DNA of 32,553 nt from NCBI RefSeq assembly GCF_000613805.1, contig NZ_BAJR01000037.1, positions 1-32,553 on the forward strand, in the 5' to 3' direction. Each line of letters opens with the position of its first letter. Position 1 is the stretch's first letter. Below, piece by piece: positions 27,467-32,553 of the stretch. The DNA is from Phocaeicola paurosaccharolyticus JCM 15092 (GTDB lineage: Bacteria > Bacteroidota > Bacteroidia > Bacteroidales > Bacteroidaceae). Position numbers and translations under genes: made by a program. The notes under the pieces are model-generated. The model was not told where the DNA came from, ran no database searches, and saw only the letters and a program-made list of their open reading frames with translations.

Positions 27467-28400
27467 ATGAATTATTTTGGAGAATCTATTGCTATTGTAG
27501 TAGCAGTATCATGGACAATTACAGCTCTTTTTGCAGAAGTTGCAAGTAAAAGATTGGGTTCGTTGCAATTGAATGTGATAAGGATGGTTTTATCTCTTTT
27601 TATGCTTTCGGTTGCACTTTTTTTTTCTCTCTGGCAGTTTCTTGCCAATTGGTACCGATTCTAACACTTGGCTGTGGCTCTCTTTATCTGGTTTTGTGGG
27701 GTATGTTTTAGGGGACTTCTGCCTTTTTAATTCTTATGTTATAATTGGCTCTCGGTTTGGGCAACTTTTTATGACTTTGGCGCCACCCACTGCTGCTCTT
27801 TTTGGATGGATAATGCTTGGAGAGAGACTTTCTCTGCTGGCTTGGACAGGTATGCTGATAACCATTACCGGTATTGGAATGTCTGTTCTTGGAAAAGGAG
27901 AGAAGCACAAGTTCTCTCTGAAACTCCCTTTCAAAGGTGTATTATTCGGTATTGGTGCCGGTATGGGACAGGGTATAGGGTTGGTACTCAGTAAGGTGGG
28001 TATGGATTACTATGCTCTTTCTTTAGGTGAAGGTAACAGTTATATTCATACTACTCTTCCTTTTTCATCTACCTTTATACGTGCAATAACCGGAACAATA
28101 GGTTTTGTGCTGCTTATGGCAATAAGAAGACAATTCCATACTCTTCCTGTTGCAATGCGTGATAAGAAAGGAATGAAAGCAGCTTTATGGGCTACCGTAA
28201 CAGGTCCTTTCATAGGAGTTTCCCTTTCTCTGATGGCAACTCAATATACAGCAGTAGGTATTGCATCAACACTTATGGCTCTTACTCCTGTAATGATTAT
28301 ATGGCCGGCACATATGATATTCAAACAGCAGATTACAATAAAAGAGGTTGCCGGTGCTATTATAAGTGTTATAGGAGTTGCTCTTTTCTTCATCAGATAA
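27467..28400 (+). pseudogene. EamA/DMT-family transporter, T9 tract frameshift
   Basis: This is a drug/metabolite transporter with ten membrane helices in two EamA repeats. The first frame (27467-27664) covers helix 1 and part of helix 2 and then shifts out of frame at a run of nine T (27618-27626), which reads VALFFSLWQF instead of VALFFLSGSFLPIG. With eight T the frame continues to 28400, giving 310 residues, the usual length. Repeat 1 contains GFVGYVLGDFCLFNSYVIIG and the APPTAALFGWIMLGERLSLLAW signature; repeat 2 repeats it (TPVMIIWPAHMIFKQQITIKEVAGAIISVIGVALFF). Substrate unknown. The tract may be a sequencing artefact or a slippage site. Confidence 0.88.
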
Positions 28401-28430
28401 GTCCTATGATCCATCTGTGTCACATAATCT

Positions 28431-28550
28431 GTCGTGATCGGATAATGAACCGATCATGATCGGTTGGATAATGAATCATGACCGGTTAATCAATGAATCA
28501 CGATCTGTTGGATAATGAATCATGATCGGTTGAACAGTTTATCACGATTC
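28431..28550. repeat. 22-base imperfect tandem repeats with palindromic core
   Basis: Units begin at 28431, 28453, 28475, 28497 and 28519, with a partial unit at 28541, all exactly 22 bases apart. The best conserved part is ATCATGATCGG at the unit start and GGATAATGA at the end. The first unit is more divergent. A 14-base perfect palindrome, CCGATCATGATCGG, spans 28450-28463. The array lies between the stop of the EamA gene and the terminator of rny and has no open frame running through all units. It could be a set of protein-binding sites or a neutral minisatellite. Confidence 0.7.
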
Positions 28551-28557
28551 CTTTTGT

Positions 28558-28590
28558 GAACAATGAAAATAATTGTTCCTCTCTTTTCTT
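28558..28590 (+). terminator. Possible terminator after the EamA gene
   Basis: GAACAAT (28558-28564) and ATTGTTC (28572-28578) form a 7-base-pair stem followed by a pyrimidine-rich tail with T runs. It lies beyond the tandem repeats, 157 bases from the EamA stop. Positions 28608-28711 hold nothing I can identify. Confidence 0.4.
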
Positions 28591-28711
28591 TGCATGAAAC
28601 AAAGATACTATTATTAACCAAGAAGAGATAGAATTTGTTAAGTCCCATTGTCACGGATTGAGCCTTAATTATAGTAATAGATTATGCATCATCTCAATGA
28701 TTATCGGGCAT

Positions 28712-28749
28712 AAAAAATCTCTTCCGATCAATTATGACCGAAAGAGATT
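28712..28749 (-). terminator. Terminator of rny
   Basis: AATCTCTT (28716-28723) pairs with AAGAGATT (28742-28749), extended inside by CG/CG and TCA/TGA pairs. The minus-strand tail is a run of T (28715-28712). It lies 23 bases beyond the rny stop. Confidence 0.75.
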
Positions 28750-28772
28750 GTATTTCTTCTATTAAGTAATCT

Positions 28773-30311
28773 TTATTTTGCGAAGCTTACTGCTCTAGTT
28801 TCACGGATAACTGTGATCTTAACCTGTCCTGGGTAAGTCATTTCATCCTGAATCTTCTTAGCGATTTCTGTTGATAAGTTTTCAGTCTCCTTATCGTCAA
28901 TTTTATCAGCTCCAACAATTACACGAAGTTCACGACCAGCTTGTATAGCGTAAGTCTTAGTTACTCCAGGGTAAGACATTGCAAGTTGTTCAAGGTCGTT
29001 AAGACGTTTGATATAAGCCTCTACAATTTCTCTACGAGCACCTGGACGAGCACCTGAGATGGCATCACATACCTGAACGATAGGAGCAAGCAAACTTGTC
29101 ATCTCTGTTTCATCGTGGTGAGCACCGATTGCGTTGCAGATATCTGGTTTTTCTTTGTACTTCTCAGCTAGTTTCATACCAAGCAATGCGTGTGGCAATT
29201 CTGGCTCCTCATCAGGCACTTTACCAATATCATGAAGCAGACCGGCGCGTTTTGCTTTCTTTGGATTCAGACCAAGTTCAGATGCCATAACTGCACATAA
29301 GTTGGCTGTTTCACGGGCATGTTGCAATAGGTTCTGACCATATGAAGAACGGTATTTCATCTTACCGATGATACGTATAAGCTCAGGATGTAATCCATGG
29401 ATACCAAGGTCAATAGTAGTACGTTTACCTGTTTCGATAATCTCATCTTCCACCTGTTTACGTACCTTGGCAACAACCTCTTCAATACGTGCAGGGTGTA
29501 TACGTCCGTCGGTTACAAGTTGATGAAGAGCAAGTCGTGCAACTTCACGACGAACTGGGTCGAATGCTGAAAGAACAATAGCTTCAGGAGTATCGTCAAC
29601 TACGATTTCTACACCGGTGGCAGCTTCAAGGGCGCGGATATTTCTACCTTCACGTCCGATAATACGTCCTTTTATTTCATCTGATTCAATGTGGAATACT
29701 GTTACAGAATTTTCAATAGCTGTTTCAGTAGCCACTCTCTGTATAGACTGAATGACTATTCTCTTAGCCTCTTTGTTGGCAGAGAGTTTAGCATCATCCA
29801 TTATGTCGTTTATGAATGAAGCAGCCTGGGTCTTGGCTTCTTCCTTCAAAGACTCAACCAATCTATCTTTAGCCTCATGAGCAGATAGTCCGGAAATAAC
29901 TTCCAACTTTTCTCTCTCCTGCATCTGAAGTTTGTCGAGTTCTTCTTTTTTCTTGTCTACTATTACTATCTGAGCTTCCAGGTTCTCCTTAATTGCTTCA
30001 GCCTCCTGGCGTTTGCGTTGGATCTCCTCTTGCTTTTGATTTAGCATTAGCTCTCTTTGCTTGAGCTTGTTTTCAGCCTGCTGGATCTTCTGGTTTCTTA
30101 TAGATACCTCTTTTTCAAGATCAGCTTTCTTATTAAGAAACTTCTCTTTTACTTCCAGAAGTTTGTTCTTCTTAATAACTTCAGCTTCAGTCTCAGCCTC
30201 CTTAATTATTATATCGTATTTCGATTTCAGGCCATATTTGAATAGCACATAAGAAAGCCCTCCTCCTATAGCGAAACAAACGATTGCTGTTATTACTATT
30301 GTTGTTACCAT
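28773..30311 (-). CDS. rny: Ribonuclease Y
   Basis: RNase Y is a membrane-anchored endoribonuclease that initiates mRNA decay. Start chosen at the ATG at 30311 ([17 protein letters not shown]), which places the membrane segment (about 3-21) at the N-terminus; the frame extends to 30344 through the upstream terminator. The domains in order are the membrane anchor, a long coiled coil (about 25-185), a KH RNA-binding domain with the [15 protein letters not shown] loop (about 215-230), and an HD phosphohydrolase domain with the metal motif His360-Asp361 in [12 protein letters not shown] plus IGAHHDE. The resulting 511 residues match the family. It follows zapA, separated by a terminator-like hairpin. 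Confidence 0.95.
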   Translation of the reverse strand: MVTTIVITAIVCFAIGGGLSYVLFKYGLKSKYDIIIKEAETEAEVIKKNKLLEVKEKFLNKKADLEKEVSIRNQKIQQAENKLKQRELMLNQKQEEIQRKRQEAEAIKENLEAQIVIVDKKKEELDKLQMQEREKLEVISGLSAHEAKDRLVESLKEEAKTQAASFINDIMDDAKLSANKEAKRIVIQSIQRVATETAIENSVTVFHIESDEIKGRIIGREGRNIRALEAATGVEIVVDDTPEAIVLSAFDPVRREVARLALHQLVTDGRIHPARIEEVVAKVRKQVEDEIIETGKRTTIDLGIHGLHPELIRIIGKMKYRSSYGQNLLQHARETANLCAVMASELGLNPKKAKRAGLLHDIGKVPDEEPELPHALLGMKLAEKYKEKPDICNAIGAHHDETEMTSLLAPIVQVCDAISGARPGARREIVEAYIKRLNDLEQLAMSYPGVTKTYAIQAGRELRVIVGADKIDDKETENLSTEIAKKIQDEMTYPGQVKITVIRETRAVSFAK

Positions 30312-30331
30312 TTTTATTAAATTATATAAAT

Positions 30332-30384
30332 AAAAAACGCACAACCTCTTTCACAAGCGGATACTTGTTTGTCAAGGCGTGCGT
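30332..30384 (-). terminator. Structured RNA/terminator between zapA and rny
   Basis: On the minus strand ACGCAC (complement of 30384-30379) pairs with GTGCGT (complement of 30342-30337), followed by a run of T (30337-30332). The 36 bases between hold an inner hairpin, ACAAG-tatccg-CTTGT, and can also pair CCTT with AGG. It ends about 20 bases before the rny ATG. It may separate zapA from rny or set the ratio of the two. Confidence 0.65.
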
Positions 30385-30409
30385 GTATATCATCGTTACA
30401 AATATAAAC

Positions 30410-30706
30410 TTAACTAATTTTACCCTTTAATATGCTTTCTAGTTCTTCTGTAAGTTCTCTGATTTTCTCCTTATAAGGTTCAGTATCATTTTTGTCTTTC
30501 AGGGATATTTTTTCGAAAGCTAACTCAAGTGCTACCATAGCCCAATATTTATTCGGAGCAATATCCGAGAACATGCCACGGTATTTGTTCAGTTTATTAT
30601 CAATCTGTTTGGCAGCGTCCCTATAAATCTCCTCATCTTCTCGACGAATCTTCAATGGATAGCGCTCGTTGTCAATCAGTAAATGTATTTTCATCATATC
30701 GTCCAT
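30410..30706 (-). CDS. zapA: Cell division protein ZapA
   Basis: This 98-residue ZapA-type protein bundles FtsZ filaments at the division site. It has a small N-terminal globular head (IHLLIDNERYPLKIRREDEEIYRDAAKQID) and a C-terminal helix forming a coiled coil (about 62-95, ALELAFEKISLKDKND to ELTEELESIL). The YPL...EEIYRDAA pattern is the usual ZapA sequence in this phylum. It lies 21 bases after the coiled-coil gene and upstream of rny. Confidence 0.85.
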   Translation of the reverse strand: MDDMMKIHLLIDNERYPLKIRREDEEIYRDAAKQIDNKLNKYRGMFSDIAPNKYWAMVALELAFEKISLKDKNDTEPYKEKIRELTEELESILKGKIS

Positions 30707-30727
30707 ATAGTATCGAATTTAAGATCT

Positions 30728-31021
30728 TTATTCATTTAATAAAGCGATACATCTATCGACTTCACGCACAAGGCTAGATAATCTCTTTTTTGTATCATTA
30801 ATATCTTTGTCATAGATACTTAGAGTCCTAGCCATCTTTAGTTCAGAATAATCTTTCTCCAACTTTCTGCAACTATTATTTAAATCCTCAATTTCTTTGT
30901 CTTTTTCAGAAATGAGTGATAGTAGTTTAGCATTCTCTTGCTTTAATTGATCGTATAAATAGAGAAAATGTCTAAATTTCGTATCAAAAGTATTTAATAG
31001 CTGTTTATCTTCGTCAGTCAT
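30728..31021 (-). CDS. Coiled-coil protein upstream of zapA
   Basis: This 97-residue cytoplasmic protein is almost entirely helical and charged, with heptad-like Leu/Ile spacing from about residue 15 to 90 (LYDQLKQENAKLLSLISEKD, LNNSCRKLEKDYSELKMART). I do not recognise a named family. Length, coiled coil and position before zapA recall ZapB-like partners of ZapA in other bacteria, so a division role is reasonable but inferred from context only. A -7 element (TATATTTG, complement of 31040-31047) sits 19 bases before the ATG. Confidence 0.72.
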   Translation of the reverse strand: MTDEDKQLLNTFDTKFRHFLYLYDQLKQENAKLLSLISEKDKEIEDLNNSCRKLEKDYSELKMARTLSIYDKDINDTKKRLSSLVREVDRCIALLNE

Positions 31022-31039
31022 TCTATACTAAATTCTACA

Positions 31040-31047
31040 CAAATATA
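31040..31047 (-). promoter_or_regulatory. -7 element of the coiled-coil/zapA unit
   Basis: The complement reads TATATTTG, an exact -7 match, 19 bases before the start codon at 31021. The leader would be very short. The -33 region is only T-rich. Confidence 0.5.
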
Positions 31048-31098
31048 TATGATTAGTGTTAAATTAAAAAATATTTTAATCGTTATTTTAAATCATTA

Positions 31099-31130
31099 TA
31101 AGAAAAATAGATATATAGAAAATCTATTTT
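31099..31130 (-). terminator. Terminator overlapping the DUF454 stop codon
   Basis: AAAATAGAT (complement of 31130-31122) pairs with ATCTATTTT (complement of 31112-31104), followed by T-rich sequence. The left arm of the stem includes the TAG stop codon at 31124-31126. Confidence 0.55.
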
Positions 31131-31483
31131 AATGTCTTGTAACTTAGGATATGCGCCGAAATTGTTATAGCAAGAATAATAAAAAGTGGTTTAAGCCATA
31201 AATATGGTGCGACAAATATGGTGCAGTAGCCTAAGGTTAGCCATATCATGGTTACAGATATTATCTTTGCATGAAGAGGTATAGCTTTGTTTTCACGGAA
31301 TTTGCGTATGTATGTGCCAAGGTATTTCTGATTTAGTAACCACTCGTACAGTCGAGGTGAAGTACGAAAAAATATTGCAGCCGATAAAAGAAGAAATGGA
31401 GTTGTAGGAAGAAGAGGAACGAATATTCCAACTATTCCCAAAATAAGAGATATGATGCCTAATATTGTCAGAATTATTTTCAT
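31124..31483 (-). CDS. DUF454 (YbaN-like) inner membrane protein
   Basis: This 119-residue small membrane protein matches the YbaN/DUF454 pattern. Two N-terminal membrane segments surround the signature GIVGIFVPLLPTTPFLLLSAAIFF. A cytoplasmic stretch follows with SPRLYEWLLNQKYLGTYIRKFRENKAIPLHAKI, then two more membrane segments (TMIWLTLGYCTIF, LFIILAITISAHIL). The function of the family is not established. It is a single-gene unit whose promoter sits almost on top of the start codon. Confidence 0.88.
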   Translation of the reverse strand: MKIILTILGIISLILGIVGIFVPLLPTTPFLLLSAAIFFRTSPRLYEWLLNQKYLGTYIRKFRENKAIPLHAKIISVTMIWLTLGYCTIFVAPYLWLKPLFIILAITISAHILSYKTLK

Positions 31484-31487
31484 TATG

Positions 31488-31517
31488 CAAAGATATGTCT
31501 AAAAGTGCGAGAGCCAA
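31488..31517 (-). promoter_or_regulatory. Promoter of the DUF454 gene
   Basis: The complement reads TTG (31517-31515), a 19-base spacer and TATCTTTG (31495-31488). The ATG is at 31483, so the transcript would be leaderless or have only a few bases before the start. Confidence 0.5.
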
Positions 31518-31566
31518 GTCTGTTTTCATCTTTTTTCATAATATTTTTATTCAGTGAATGATTACT

Positions 31567-31654
31567 GTTCCTTCTTTCTCCTAAAGTGAAGTTAGCGCTT
31601 GCAGCGCGGGATAAACATCACTCACTGTGGCTTTTTCATTCCGCACTAAGGAAC
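31567..31654. other. G+C-richer island with inverted repeat, no gene seen
   Basis: GTTCCTT (31567-31573) and AAGGAAC (31648-31654) bound an 88-base block that is richer in G+C than its surroundings. The block contains a GCGCT-tgc-AGCGC hairpin (31595-31607). I find no open frame of note here or in 31655-31920; a 67-codon minus-strand frame at 31646-31849 has no recognisable features. Confidence 0.3.
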
Positions 31655-31921
31655 AAAAGCTATATAACGACAAATAGGGGAAAGGATTTTACACTTTCTA
31701 TATAGTACATTATATGCACCAGATAAGACCAAATGAATAATGCCTGTAGATGAATCTAAGAGGTAAGAGAGGGGATAAAAATAAGAGCCGCAATCTTTCT
31801 TGATTATAACTCCCTGTTCTTTTGTTCGGTAGGATAGGCTAGAACTCATTAACTATCCAAAAGGAGATAGTTGTATTTTGATTATCAAAGAATTCCGTTT
31901 TAATTTATTAGTAATTATTAA

Positions 31922-32302
31922 ATCATTGTCCGAGTTTTGCTTGAATTAGAATGACTCATAAGTTTCTGATTGACAGAATCTAATAGTATCATTTTTTCAT
32001 TTTTTTGCTAATAGTTTTTCCAAGAAGTCTATTCTTTAGGTAAGTTTTCTTTCTCTCGATGAATTGGGATAATCTGCTCTTGAGAAAGGTTTGGCTCGTT
32101 CAAAAAAGACATCCATTGAAAATCCGAAGAAGTCGGCAACTTTTTCAATCCTTGTTCACAGTTGGGTTACCAGATATTATCTGAATCAGGGATGTATTTG
32201 CTGACGTGCTAAGTAATTAAAAGTTCTTTATTAGAAATATTGCTGTTAATAGATTGTTCAATAATACTTTAATTAATCGTTCTTCTTGATGTATTATTCA
32301 TT
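31922..32302 (-). pseudogene. Decayed XRE-type (helix-turn-helix) regulator
   Basis: Read from an ATG at 32302, the minus strand gives fragments of an XRE-like repressor: HVSKYIPDSDNIW (recognition-helix region), PNCEQGLKKL, then after a frameshift TRIEKVADFFGFSMDVFFERAK (the usual end of an XRE domain), and further on RIDFLEKLLAKK, a C-terminal coiled-coil tail. At least four in-frame stops and one or two frameshifts interrupt it. The family call rests on the ADFFGFSMDVFFE and FLEKLLA pieces; exact ends are uncertain. Confidence 0.6.
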
Positions 32303-32447
32303 CTTCTCTACTAAATTGTATAAATTCCTTATCTCATTCTGACAAAAAGATTAATTCAAGATAATCATTAGACTTTTTGTTCTCATTTTGAAGAAGTCAA
32401 TATTTAATATAATTTTTAGATATTAAACAATGATTAATTAGTTTGTT

Positions 32448-32455
32448 TATATTTG
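32448..32455 (+). promoter_or_regulatory. -7 element before the right-edge membrane gene
   Basis: TATATTTG is an exact -7 match, 16 bases before the ATG at 32472. I see no clear -33 element. Confidence 0.45.
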
Positions 32456-32471
32456 CATAAAATAATATTGT

Positions 32472-32553
32472 ATGGATAGAGGACCTTTTTCTTTTTATGA
32501 TTTCTTAGGATACTTATTCCCAGGGGTTATATCAGCTTTCTTTATATATCTAT
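32472..32553 (+). CDS. Start of a membrane protein, cut by the window edge
   Basis: The ATG at 32472 opens a frame of 27 codons that runs off the window: MDRGPFSFYDFLGYLFPG, then a hydrophobic run (VISAFFIYL). The charged/aromatic N-terminus followed by G-Y-L-F-P-G and a membrane segment resembles the beginning of a small group of uncharacterised inner membrane proteins in this phylum. The placement of a -7 element 16 bases upstream supports a real gene. Function cannot be judged from this piece. Confidence 0.55.
   Translation, partial: MDRGPFSFYDFLGYLFPGVISAFFIYL

Noticed and set aside
28431..28550. CRISPR-like short repeat array
   Set aside because: The 22-base units abut one another with no spacers, and they diverge from each other; no cas genes are present.
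31646..31849. 67-codon minus-strand frame in the gene-poor region
   Set aside because: No promoter, no recognisable residues, and the AT-rich context makes such frames common.

Overview
The window looks like chromosomal DNA of a member of the Bacteroidales (Bacteroides/Prevotella-like). The reasons are low G+C, very short upstream regions with little Shine-Dalgarno signal, repeated matches to the Bacteroidetes promoter pattern (TTTG, about 19 bases, TAnnTTTG), and the gene content: a GH115 xylan glucuronidase, a ROK glucokinase, adjacent recJ and recQ, RNase Y after zapA, and an aromatic amino acid operon of pheA, aminotransferase, DAHP synthase/chorismate mutase and tyrA.

Layout. 1-512: AT-rich edge with a 13-base inverted repeat and no convincing gene. 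513-2471 (-): AsmA-like/GT51 peptidoglycan glycosyltransferase. 2560-8258 (-): tripartite efflux operon (ATPase, two MacB-type permeases, HlyD-type adaptor, TolC-type channel). 8424-9395 (+): ROK glucokinase. 9484-9624 (-): a 46-residue protein. 9725-10502: mostly non-coding, with a short terminator-ended transcription unit and a decayed coding trace. 10503-13095 (-): GH115. 13445-17516 (-): phenylalanine/tyrosine operon with its leader. 17664-18835 (+): PatB/MalY-type PLP enzyme. 18987-23624 (-): recJ, recQ, TPR protein. 23788-26412 (-): Xaa-Pro aminopeptidase and bleomycin-hydrolase-type peptidase. 26554-28400 (+): patatin and EamA transporter. 28431-28550: 22-base tandem repeats. 28773-31021 (-): coiled-coil protein, zapA, rny. 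31124-31483 (-): DUF454. 31484-32471: gene-poor, with a dead XRE regulator. 32472-end (+): start of a membrane protein.

The most interesting element is upstream of pheA on the minus strand (17328-17516). A promoter is followed by a 28-codon leader peptide that begins MKSLYNTYFFFYYFYF, with nine aromatic residues in a row. After it come RNA segments that can form either a pause hairpin (1:2), an antiterminator (2:3) or a U-tailed intrinsic terminator (3:4), ending 14 bases before pheA. This is the full architecture of ribosome-mediated attenuation. It appears to sense Phe and Tyr together, in front of an operon that makes both.

Six genes carry single-base indels, eight in all (TolC-like, GH115, PatB-like, TPR, Xaa-Pro aminopeptidase, EamA). 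Repairing each indel gives an uninterrupted frame whose length is divisible by three and which reads as a full-length family member. Four indels are extra bases in homopolymers of 3-9 and four are single-base losses. The density suggests sequencing or assembly error more than wholesale decay, although the T9 and A8 tracts could also be slippage sites.
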